Of a stretch of DNA of 64,000 bases, positions 54,184 to 62,348 are shown in pieces. Origin of the DNA: an uncultured Draconibacterium sp. (GTDB lineage Bacteria; Bacteroidota; Bacteroidia; Bacteroidales; Prolixibacteraceae); assembly GCF_963677575.1 (NCBI RefSeq), contig NZ_OY782038.1, positions 248,001 to 312,000 of the forward strand, written 5' to 3'. The notes beneath the pieces were generated by a model. It had not been told where the DNA came from and searched no databases. It was given only the letters and a program-made list of their open reading frames with translations. Position 1 is the first letter of the stretch; every line of letters begins with the position of its first letter. Position numbers and translations under genes: made by a program.

Positions 54184-56172
54184 ATGTTCTCAGGAAAAGG
54201 GAAGATTTTTTTATTTATTCTATTATTTACCGGCTTCTCAAAACTTTTATTCGCGCAAAATTCTGTAATTGAAGAGGAATTGTTGCGTAATAATATTCAG
54301 GTTTTAAGAAGCTATTTTATTGAAGATAACAACTGGCACGTTGTTAAAAAAGAGGTGGGGGACGATGTTGATGGATTACTGCATTTTATTGAAGATGAAT
54401 CGCTCGACCAGATTATTAAAAATCTGAATGACACACTTCGGGTTAACGGGAATTACGTAATGCGTTTGCCCGAAAATGTTGAGGACAGTCTCAGTGTTCC
54501 GGGTTTTGTGCCTTATGCCGACCAGCAAATGGAGGTTCAGATTATTGAATCAGAATACAAAGCAAGTGTAAAACCTGAAGATATAACTGTGCCGCCGGCA
54601 ATAATTCGCGAAGCAGAAAACGAAGTAAGGCAGGTGCCTGAAGGAAAGGGGATGCGACTTTTTGCTGATTCGGTTTATACGTTCCCCGAAGAGCTTTATA
54701 TTCCGGGAGTGATTCCCGATTCGATTTTAAACTCTCCCGATATGTTTAATGAGTTGGTCCGTCGCGACAGTCTTAGGAGAGAATACATTGAAGAAAAACG
54801 GGTATTTTATAACGACTCGGTTAAGGCCGACTACATAAGCAGAATAGTTAGTGTTTACCGCGCCGAGAAATACAATGAAAACCTGCAATACCGCATTAAA
54901 CGCTACAAAGACGAGGTAAAACTCAATAATTATTACGTTTTAAAAGCCTACAACGATGAAGTAGTTGCACAGGTAAACGATTCGATAAAAGCGGTTATAA
55001 ATGTGCTGATGAATTATGCCGACCACATCGATACCACGCGCTTATCGTTAATAAATTTGTATGGCGAAAAGGAGGATATTTTATTACAAAATAGCGCCGA
55101 ACGTTATTCACGCATTTGGTTAAAAAACGAGCAAAATGATTCGCTGGCCGTGATGGTAAAAAATACAGATAAACGTACGGTACAGATGTTGATTGACGAT
55201 GGAGTTACTTTTTCACGCTTTAAAGAAAAACAAACCAAAGATTTTGATTTCGAAAGCCTGAAACCCAGCTACAATAAATTTAAAAGCGTGGGAAAAAGTT
55301 ACGAACTTGAAACCCCATGGAATATTGGTGGTGATGGAAGTATCGGACTTACTCAAACCTATCTTGACAATTGGAAAAAAGGGGGTAAAAGCTCGCTGGC
55401 TACGTTAATGGTGTTAAAGGTTTTTGCAAATTATTCGCGCAAAGATGGCAAAGTAAAATGGGAAAATTCGGCAGAATTCAGAAATGGCTGGATTCGTACT
55501 GGTGGTTCAGATTCGGAGCTGCAAAAGAATGATGATAAATTTGAACTTACATCGCGTTACGGATTAAGTGCCTTTAAAAAATGGTACTACAGTGCCGAAC
55601 TTAATTTTAACACACAGATATTTAGAGGATATAAATACCCGAAAGCAGAAAATCCGGATGTGCTTTCTGCATTTATGGCTCCATCGACAACCTATTTAAA
55701 AATTGGTTTGGACTACAAGCCAAGTAAAAAATTATCGTTGTTTTTATCGCCGCTAACCATGAAAAATGTATACGTACGCGACACGGCATTGGTTGATCAG
55801 ACAAATTTTAGTGTCAACGAAGGACGAAAAGCCTTTTGGGAACCGGGTTTGAACACCGATCTGGGCTACAAAACGAAAATAACCGACGATATTTCGTATG
55901 AGACGAAATACAAGATGTTCATTAACTACAAAGATCCGTTTAAGAAATTCGACCTGAACTGGGAAAACAACTTTAAGATGCAATTAAACTCGTACATTGA
56001 TATGCGTTTAATGTTCCACTTTATTTACGACGACGACGTTAAGTTCCCAGTTTATGATTCGGAAGGTAACAAAACCGGCGAGGAGGCCAGACTGCAGATA
56101 AAAGAGTTCTTCACCATTGGATTCTCGTATAAGATCAACAAGAAGGTAATGCGCACGCACCGAATTCGCTAA
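54184..56172 (+). CDS. Exported DUF3078 protein, probable outer-membrane beta-barrel
   Basis: 662 residues from the ATG at 54184, giving the signal peptide MFSGKGKIFLFILLFTG to LFAQ; an ATG at 54139 is in frame but precedes the probable transcript start. The N-terminal 350 residues are charged and partly helical. The C-terminal 290 are beta-rich and carry the DUF3078 signature (WNIGGDGSIGLTQTYLDNWKKGGKSSL, then LSLFLSPLTMKNVYV and FFTIGFSYKINKKVM). The C-terminal domain alone fits DUF3078; the long N-terminal part is of unknown origin. Function is unknown. Confidence 0.82.
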   Translation: MFSGKGKIFLFILLFTGFSKLLFAQNSVIEEELLRNNIQVLRSYFIEDNNWHVVKKEVGDDVDGLLHFIEDESLDQIIKNLNDTLRVNGNYVMRLPENVEDSLSVPGFVPYADQQMEVQIIESEYKASVKPEDITVPPAIIREAENEVRQVPEGKGMRLFADSVYTFPEELYIPGVIPDSILNSPDMFNELVRRDSLRREYIEEKRVFYNDSVKADYISRIVSVYRAEKYNENLQYRIKRYKDEVKLNNYYVLKAYNDEVVAQVNDSIKAVINVLMNYADHIDTTRLSLINLYGEKEDILLQNSAERYSRIWLKNEQNDSLAVMVKNTDKRTVQMLIDDGVTFSRFKEKQTKDFDFESLKPSYNKFKSVGKSYELETPWNIGGDGSIGLTQTYLDNWKKGGKSSLATLMVLKVFANYSRKDGKVKWENSAEFRNGWIRTGGSDSELQKNDDKFELTSRYGLSAFKKWYYSAELNFNTQIFRGYKYPKAENPDVLSAFMAPSTTYLKIGLDYKPSKKLSLFLSPLTMKNVYVRDTALVDQTNFSVNEGRKAFWEPGLNTDLGYKTKITDDISYETKYKMFINYKDPFKKFDLNWENNFKMQLNSYIDMRLMFHFIYDDDVKFPVYDSEGNKTGEEARLQIKEFFTIGFSYKINKKVMRTHRIR

Positions 56173-56228
56173 CAGGGGCTGATCGTTATTTTTTGCAGAG
56201 CCAATAAATCATTTAAGAAAAGAAAAGT

Positions 56229-56236
56229 TACTTTTG
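56229..56236 (+). promoter_or_regulatory. -7 box of the SRPBCC-cupin pair
   Basis: TACTTTTG matches TAnnTTTG and lies 17 bases before the ATG at 56253. No TTG is seen at the right distance. Confidence 0.4.
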
Positions 56237-56252
56237 ATAAAAAGACAAGCTG

Positions 56253-56630
56253 ATGAAAGATTTAAAACGCTACTATACCTTAAACGCCGATCCGAAAGAC
56301 GTGTACAACGCTTTAACTAACGAAAAAATGATTGAAATATGGACAGGCGAAACAGCCGTTATGCCGCTGGAGCCAAACTCCGAATTTACGATGTGGGGAG
56401 GAAGTATTTCGGGCGTAAATGTGGAATTTGAGCAAGATAAAAAAATCGTTCAGAAGTGGTTTTTTGGTGAAGAGGAGGAAGATTCACTGGTGACGATAAA
56501 ACTACATCCGCATAAAAAAGGAACAAGCATTGAATTGAGGCACACCAATATTCCCGATGAAGCTTTTGAAAACATTTCGGAAGGCTGGGATGAAGACTAT
56601 TTTGGAGCACTGAACGAACTGTTTGTTTAA
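56253..56630 (+). CDS. SRPBCC/AHSA1-like START-domain protein
   Basis: 125 residues of the helix-grip fold: YTLNADPKDVYNALTNEKMIEIWTGETAVMPLEPNSEFTMWGGSISGVNVEFEQDKKIVQKWFFGEEEEDSLVTIKL in outline, ending in a C-terminal helix (WDEDYFGALNELFV). The W.G motif after the first helix is typical of AHSA1-like (activator of Hsp90 ATPase homologue) domains. Such proteins bind hydrophobic ligands or interact with chaperones; the ligand is unknown. It overlaps the next gene by one base (TAATG). Confidence 0.85.
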   Translation: MKDLKRYYTLNADPKDVYNALTNEKMIEIWTGETAVMPLEPNSEFTMWGGSISGVNVEFEQDKKIVQKWFFGEEEEDSLVTIKLHPHKKGTSIELRHTNIPDEAFENISEGWDEDYFGALNELFV

Positions 56631-57127
56631 TGCAGACTGCAGCTTACTGGATAGAAAAACTCCAACTCGAACGACATCCCGAAGGCGGATGGTTTAAGGA
56701 AGTTTACCGATCATCAGAAATTCTTGAAAAAAGTGCCTTGCCCGAATCTTTTGGCAGCGAAAGAAACTGTTCTACTTCTATTTACTACCTTCTTGAGAAA
56801 AACGACTTTTCTGCTTTTCATAGAATTAAATCTGACGAAATCTGGCATTTTTATACTGGCACATCAGCCGTGGAGATCCTGTATCTGATTGATGGTCATT
56901 TGAAAACCCAGAAAGTTGGAAATAACCTGGACAATGAAGAATTGTTTCAGTTTACAGTTCCTAAAAATACCTGGTTTGCAGCGCAATTAACCAACAAAAC
57001 CGGTTACGCATTGGTGGGATGTACCGTATCTCCCGGATTTCATTTTGAAGATTTTGAGTTAGCTGACGAATCACTGGGCAACAATTTTACGGAATATGCA
57101 CAGCAAATAAACGAGCTTATTCATTAA
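56630..57127 (+). CDS. Cupin-fold protein of the DUF985 family
   Basis: 165 residues. LERHPEGGWFKEVYRSSE at the N-terminus, SIYYLLEKNDFSAFHRIKSDEIWHFYTGTS with the cupin histidine motif, LFQFTVPKNTWFAAQL and GCTVSPGFHFEDFELAD are the hallmarks of DUF985/YML079w-like cupins. They may bind metal or a sugar nucleotide; no reaction is established. The start overlaps the SRPBCC gene stop, so the two are translationally coupled. Confidence 0.9.
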   Translation: MQTAAYWIEKLQLERHPEGGWFKEVYRSSEILEKSALPESFGSERNCSTSIYYLLEKNDFSAFHRIKSDEIWHFYTGTSAVEILYLIDGHLKTQKVGNNLDNEELFQFTVPKNTWFAAQLTNKTGYALVGCTVSPGFHFEDFELADESLGNNFTEYAQQINELIH

Positions 57128-57151
57128 AATTCGAAATGAAATTGGGTGCTT

Positions 57152-57619
57152 CTATTTTAGCTCTTCCTGTAATAGATCTCTTACGTCAAGAAAGTTGCGT
57201 TCCAGTTTCAGCATGTTTTCAATAAAGAAATTGTAGATGTCGGGCCACTGGTTCTGACGATGAAAATCAACACCTTTCATTCGCGTAAAAATCCGGCACA
57301 CTTCGGCGCCACTGTCTTCTCGTTCATGGAAAAACTCCCATTGCAAACCATCTTCAAAACCGTCTTCAATAACCGGTTTGTATCGTTCCAGAAATTCGTA
57401 GGCTTTCAGTCTTTTATTCTCACTTTTGTTACCCAATTCGAGAATCACCATTGCATCTTTGCGGCTAACATCAAAACGTAGTGCTACTCCTTTAATTTTT
57501 GTTTTATGAAGCATCCATTTCCGTTTCCTGTATTTTAACTCAGGATGCACACTGCAGCGTTTGTCAAACAGTTGCCAGAAATCAATTTTTAATTGTCGCA
57601 ATTCCTCTTTTGAATACAT
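57152..57619 (-). CDS. DUF4268 protein
   Basis: 155 residues with a helical N-terminus (KEELRQLKIDFWQLFDKRC) and alternating strands and helices (WMLHKTKIKGVALRFDVSRKDAMVILEL, WPDIYNFFIENMLKLERNFLDVRDLL). This matches DUF4268, a small domain distantly related to restriction-like nuclease folds in some annotations, but I see no catalytic signature and assign no function. It is convergent with the cupin gene; no terminator is clear in the 24-base gap. Confidence 0.8.
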   Translation of the reverse strand: MYSKEELRQLKIDFWQLFDKRCSVHPELKYRKRKWMLHKTKIKGVALRFDVSRKDAMVILELGNKSENKRLKAYEFLERYKPVIEDGFEDGLQWEFFHEREDSGAEVCRIFTRMKGVDFHRQNQWPDIYNFFIENMLKLERNFLDVRDLLQEELK

Positions 57620-57824
57620 GCGCCAAAGGTAAACTAAATTTAATCCGCATTATTCATCACAAATAGCAAAATAGTTTAAAGCGACGAAGTTTCGTACCCA
57701 TTTTTGATACTCAAAAATGGACTCAACTAAGTCGGGATTAACCCGGAAAAACATGACTATTGCTAAAATCAAATGAATTATCCGGGTTAATTTTTACTTT
57801 TATCATTTGTAAAACACGCGATAT
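57620..57824. promoter_or_regulatory. Palindrome-rich divergent intergenic region
   Basis: Three inverted repeats occur in 110 bases: ACGAAGTTTCGT (57684-57695), CCATTTTTGA/TCAAAAATGG with a 3-base loop (57698-57720), and ATTAACCCGGA/TCCGGGTTAAT (57737-57747 and 57781-57791) with a T-run after it. They separate two divergent genes. They may be operators or a structured RNA. Confidence 0.5.
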
Positions 57825-58709
57825 ATGATTCACAAAATACTACTATTGTTAAAGTTGATGTTGATTGCCGGTATTTCGATGGCTCAGTATGTAGAAGTAC
57901 AGGCAAATTACAATTCTGTTGGCGATTGTATTTTTAGTGCTTCCAATAATGCCAAAGTGCCTATGTACTTGCACATTAACTTTGCCGACATTGAAAACAC
58001 CACGTTTAACGAGCCGTTGCCATACATAAAAAAGGTTGCACCGGGTTTTAACAGCCTTTTTTCGCTCCAACGTGATCTTGATGCCGGTATTCCGCGCTTT
58101 AATTATGATATTGAAACCTTTCGCTCAAATCCAACTGCTGATGTCGATCTTGATTTTTCCTATTTAATTCCTTTAAAAGAAGGTGGAAGTGTGTTCGTTT
58201 TTGATGTGAAAAATATTGATGGTTTTTGGGGAAATGATACGCCGGATTCGTGGTTTGCTACAGGTTTTATGGCTAATCAAAGAGATCCAATTTTTGCCAG
58301 TCGGAACGGTATTGTTGCCGAAGTTGTTGGAGAAACAAGAACCGGTGATTCGCGCTATTGGTATCATACATGGACAAACAGTATTACATTGTTACAAGCC
58401 GACGGAACTTTAATTTGCTACCATGGTGTTAAGTTCGATCCAGAAAAACTTGTAGTTGGACAAAAAGTATTTGCCGGGCAAAAAATAGGGGAGTTAACCA
58501 ATAAAAGCGGAGAATTGGTTGTGCTTATCTTTCATGATTCATTGATTAACAAAAAGCTGTCGTTTGTTATTCCGCAGTTTGTAGTAAACAAAAATGGTGA
58601 TGCTGAAATTCTGAATTCTTCAAAACCATATAAAGTGTATCATCCTGAGTTGATTAAAGAATTGGAGATGACTCGACGCGAAAGAAGAAAATACCTCAAT
58701 TTGCAATAA
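57825..58709 (+). CDS. Exported degenerate M23-like (LytM/lysostaphin-fold) protein
   Basis: 294 residues with a signal peptide to SMAQ. Residues about 150-235 follow the order of the M23 peptidase core: DPIFASRNGIVAEVVGE (where active enzymes have V.A..dG.V), SITLLQADGTLICYHGVKFDPEKLVVGQKVFAGQKIGELTNKSG (where active ones have the HLxxH-type zinc site). The zinc histidines are mostly missing: the usual HxH is replaced by YHGV, so it is probably not a hydrolase, like other catalytically dead LytM factors that activate amidases. Family placement is moderate. The C-terminus is basic (RRERRKYLNLQ). Confidence 0.65.
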   Translation: MIHKILLLLKLMLIAGISMAQYVEVQANYNSVGDCIFSASNNAKVPMYLHINFADIENTTFNEPLPYIKKVAPGFNSLFSLQRDLDAGIPRFNYDIETFRSNPTADVDLDFSYLIPLKEGGSVFVFDVKNIDGFWGNDTPDSWFATGFMANQRDPIFASRNGIVAEVVGETRTGDSRYWYHTWTNSITLLQADGTLICYHGVKFDPEKLVVGQKVFAGQKIGELTNKSGELVVLIFHDSLINKKLSFVIPQFVVNKNGDAEILNSSKPYKVYHPELIKELEMTRRERRKYLNLQ

Positions 58710-59101
58710 TATTTTATTGTCTTTCGTTGTTGATTCACACAAAAGATCAGAAAAATTGAACATCAACGAAACAATAATTGTTTAGATAAGTTGTAATTTG
58801 CATAGTTGTTAAAGAATGTTAATACGTTTTAGAAGAAAAAGTGTTTATGACTAATAAAAATGACAAAAGTCACTTTTGAGGGATTTCTCATTCATTACTT
58901 TTGTCAAGCATATGAAAATGATAACATTTCGAATTCTAATTAGTTAAGTTAAGTCTTTCGCCTTAAACAGGATATCAAAAGTGAATTTTGCATAAATAAT
59001 TGTTTTATGTAAAAATTTGTTAATTGATGTTTTTTTTATCTAATTTGTCGTTGAGTATTAAAAGTGAGTGAGTTATTTACTAATATTTTAAATTTTATTC
59101 T
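58710..59101. promoter_or_regulatory. susC upstream region with two promoters and a palindrome
   Basis: 392 bases. TACTTTTG (58896-58903) with TTTG (58875-58878) 17 bases upstream is one promoter; a second, TAATTTG near 59041 with TTTG about 21 bases before it, lies close to the gene. CAAAAGT-C-ACTTTTG (58864-58878) is a perfect palindrome covering the first -33 element and may be an operator. No gene is seen. Confidence 0.55.
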
Positions 59102-62100
59102 ATGAAAAAAATTGCGCTAATGCTATTGGGCATTGCCTTGTTTGGCGTGCTCGTGGTCGAAGCACAGGTAAAAAATATCAGCGGTACGGTAACCAGTGCC
59201 GACGATGATATGGGAATACCAGGTGTTTCAGTAAGTGTTAAAGGTACTACAATTGGTACAGTTACAAATCTTGATGGGGTCTACCAGCTGGAAGTTCCAT
59301 CTGATGCTACTACGTTGGTTTTCTCGTTTGTGGGTATGAAGACGCAGGAAGTTGAGATTAGTGGTTCAACCGTTGATATGGTAATGGAAGCCGATTTGGT
59401 AGGGATTGACGAAGTAATGGTTGTTGCTTATGGTACTACCAAAAGATCACAGTTTGTTGGTTCTGCCAAGGCAGTAACTGGAGAAGAATTAGCAACAAAA
59501 TCTACCTCGAATATAAGTAATGCTTTGCAGGGAGCTGCAGCAGGTGTTCAGGTTGTTAATGGAAGTGGACAACCAGGTACGGAAGCTACCATCCGTATTC
59601 GTGGTGTTGGATCTATTAACGGAGGTACATCACCATTATATATTGTTGATGGAAGTCCTTACGAGTTTAACTTGAATACTATAAATCCTAGTGATATCGA
59701 GTCGATTACAGTATTGAAGGATGCCTCTTCAACTGCAATTTACGGTGCTCGTGGTGCTAACGGTGTTATTCTTATTACCACAAAAAATGGTTCTAAAGAC
59801 GGTAATATCATCGTAAATGTTGATGCAAAATGGGGACATTCAAGTCGTGGTGTTCCAACTTATGATGTGATGACTGATCCGGCTATGTATTATGAGACTG
59901 CATACAAAGCATTGTATAACTCGCAGGCTTATAATGGAGTGTCTGCTGCTGATGCATATGCATATGCTGATGCTAACTTTTTAACTCAGTCAGGAGTTGG
60001 TTATCAGATATATTCTTATCCTGAAGGAGAACGTTTGATTGGTACAAATTTCAAGTTAAATCCTAATGCAACTTTAGGTTATGCTGATAATGATTTTTAC
60101 TACACTCCAGATAATTGGGAAGATGAAACACTAGCAACTGGTAATCTGCGCCAGGAATATAATGTATCAGTACGTGGTGGACAAAATAAATCACAGTATT
60201 TTATTTCGGGAGGCTATCTTGATGATCCGGGTATTATAAATGGTTCTGGTTTTACTCGTTATTCACTAAGGGGAAAGATTGATTCTCAGGCAAAAGATTG
60301 GTTAGCGGTAGGACTGTCTGCGTCTTATGTAAATACAGAGTTGGAAAGCCCTAGCTCACAAGGGTCTTGGGGAAGTACAGGTAATGTTTTTTATGCCAGT
60401 AATATGATGGCTCCTATCTATCCTTTTTACGTAAGAAATACAGATGGAACTATTGCCCAGGACAGCAATGGAAACAATATTTATGACCAGGGAACTTCAA
60501 CCAATTTTACCAGACCAGGTTCTGCGCCACGAGGAAACAACGCGATTAACCTGCTTTTAGATACAGATAAGGAAGTAAGGGATCTTTTTGCGGGGTCTTT
60601 CTATGCAAAATTAACTCCTTTTGAAGGATTTAATTTTACCGCCCGGATTTCTCCTGAAGCATCTAATACCCGCTCAAACTATTTATCAAATCCTTTTTAT
60701 GGATCTATTTCTACAGAAGGGGAAGTTTCCGTTAGTCACCGTCGGATATTTACATTCAACCAACAATATTTGGCTAATTATAAAAAAGCCATTACAGAAT
60801 CGCATAATGTTGAAGTATTGGCCGGATTTGAAAGTTTTAGTTTAAAAAACCAATACTTAAGGGGAAGTAACGATCATTTATACGATCCATTTATCGCTGA
60901 ACTTGATAACGCTTTTGGAACACAACCAACAAGTGCAAATGCCAGTTCATACACGCATAATTATGCAACAGAAGGCTTTGTTGGTAGAGTACAGTATGAT
61001 TTTCAGGAGCGCTTCTTCTTTAATGCCTCTATGAGATATGAAGGATCATCTCGTTTCTCTGCCGACAATCGTTGGGGACTTTTTGGTAGTGTTGGCGCAG
61101 CATGGTTGGTAACAAAAGAAGCTTTTATGCAATCAACTGCAAATTGGCTAAACGAATTAAAGTACAAAGTAAGTTACGGTACACAGGGAAATGATCAAAT
61201 TGGAATATACGATTCTACTAGTGGGTCCTATTCATATTATGCTTATAGAAACCGGTATGATATTTCATACAATAGTGTTACCGGAGAATACACAAAAGTT
61301 CTTAAAGAAAGTGGAAACCCGGAATTAACATGGGAAGCACAAAAGCTGTTTAACACAGGAGTTGAATTTGGCTTGGTTAACAATGTTTTAAACGGTAGTA
61401 TCGATTATTTCTATCGTGAGAATTCAGACATGCTATTTAATGAGCCTCAGCCGGTTTCATCAGGTTTGTCAACCATTCCAAAAAATATTGGATCAGTAGT
61501 AAACCAAGGGTTTGAAGTTGATTTAAATTCTGAAATATTAAAAACAAATCAACTAACCTGGAGTGTATTTGCAAACATAACTCATATTAACAGTGAGATT
61601 AAGGAATTACCTGAATATACAGAGGCAACAGGTGGAATTAAACGTTCTTCATACATTCTTAAAGAAGGCGGTTCTTTAAACCAGGCTTATTTGGTTCAAT
61701 ATGCAGGTGTTGACAGTGAAACTGGGTTATCGTTGTATTATGTAGATCCTGACAATAATGATTATACGACAACTACAGATTATAGCGCTGCAGAACAGGC
61801 TGATCTTGGTGATATAAGTGTAAAATGGTACGGAGGTTTTGGTACAAATTTAAATGCGTACGGTTTTGATCTTGGAGTTCAGTTTGCCTACCAATTGGGA
61901 GGAAAAGCATATGATGGCTCTTATCAGGAACTGATGCACACCGGAAAAGAAATAGGCCGCAACTGGCACACGGATATTCTGGATGCCTGGACTCCGACAA
62001 ATACAAATACTAATGTACCTCGTATTTCTTCTTCTGATGATTTTGATCAAAAGAACTCGAGTCGCTTTCTTACAAGTTCAAACTACTTAAGTTTGAATAA

Positions 62101-62332
62101 CATTACTTTAGGATATACTTTCCCTACTTCATTGACCCGTAAAATGAACATTCAAAAGCTTAGATTATATGTTTCTGGTGATAATCTTGCCTTGTTCTCG
62201 TCTCGTAAAGGATTTGATCCTCGTCAGTCGCAGAATGCTCGTGCTACAGGTGTTGCTATTTCAACTTCGTCTGGTAATTACGTTTACAGTCAGTTAAGAG
62301 TAGTTTCTGGTGGTGTATCTATTTCATTCTAG
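59102..62332 (+). CDS. SusC/RagA family TonB-linked outer-membrane receptor
   Basis: 1076 residues. Signal peptide to VEAQ, a carboxypeptidase-like domain (about 25-105, ISGTVTSADDDMGIPGVSVSVKGTTIGTVTNLDGVY), the TonB-box-like segment (DEVMVVAYGTTKRS), the plug (VTGEELATK, GSINGGTSPLYIVDG, VLKDASSTAIYGARGANGVI) and a 22-strand barrel ending VVSGGVSISF. SusC proteins import glycans or peptides bound by the partner SusD. TonB/ExbBD would energise it; that operon lies 20 kb away. The substrate cannot be told because neighbouring enzymes are outside the window. susD follows after 16 bases. Confidence 0.97.
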   Translation: MKKIALMLLGIALFGVLVVEAQVKNISGTVTSADDDMGIPGVSVSVKGTTIGTVTNLDGVYQLEVPSDATTLVFSFVGMKTQEVEISGSTVDMVMEADLVGIDEVMVVAYGTTKRSQFVGSAKAVTGEELATKSTSNISNALQGAAAGVQVVNGSGQPGTEATIRIRGVGSINGGTSPLYIVDGSPYEFNLNTINPSDIESITVLKDASSTAIYGARGANGVILITTKNGSKDGNIIVNVDAKWGHSSRGVPTYDVMTDPAMYYETAYKALYNSQAYNGVSAADAYAYADANFLTQSGVGYQIYSYPEGERLIGTNFKLNPNATLGYADNDFYYTPDNWEDETLATGNLRQEYNVSVRGGQNKSQYFISGGYLDDPGIINGSGFTRYSLRGKIDSQAKDWLAVGLSASYVNTELESPSSQGSWGSTGNVFYASNMMAPIYPFYVRNTDGTIAQDSNGNNIYDQGTSTNFTRPGSAPRGNNAINLLLDTDKEVRDLFAGSFYAKLTPFEGFNFTARISPEASNTRSNYLSNPFYGSISTEGEVSVSHRRIFTFNQQYLANYKKAITESHNVEVLAGFESFSLKNQYLRGSNDHLYDPFIAELDNAFGTQPTSANASSYTHNYATEGFVGRVQYDFQERFFFNASMRYEGSSRFSADNRWGLFGSVGAAWLVTKEAFMQSTANWLNELKYKVSYGTQGNDQIGIYDSTSGSYSYYAYRNRYDISYNSVTGEYTKVLKESGNPELTWEAQKLFNTGVEFGLVNNVLNGSIDYFYRENSDMLFNEPQPVSSGLSTIPKNIGSVVNQGFEVDLNSEILKTNQLTWSVFANITHINSEIKELPEYTEATGGIKRSSYILKEGGSLNQAYLVQYAGVDSETGLSLYYVDPDNNDYTTTTDYSAAEQADLGDISVKWYGGFGTNLNAYGFDLGVQFAYQLGGKAYDGSYQELMHTGKEIGRNWHTDILDAWTPTNTNTNVPRISSSDDFDQKNSSRFLTSSNYLSLNNITLGYTFPTSLTRKMNIQKLRLYVSGDNLALFSSRKGFDPRQSQNARATGVAISTSSGNYVYSQLRVVSGGVSISF

Positions 62333-62348
62333 AAAAAAAATATATATC

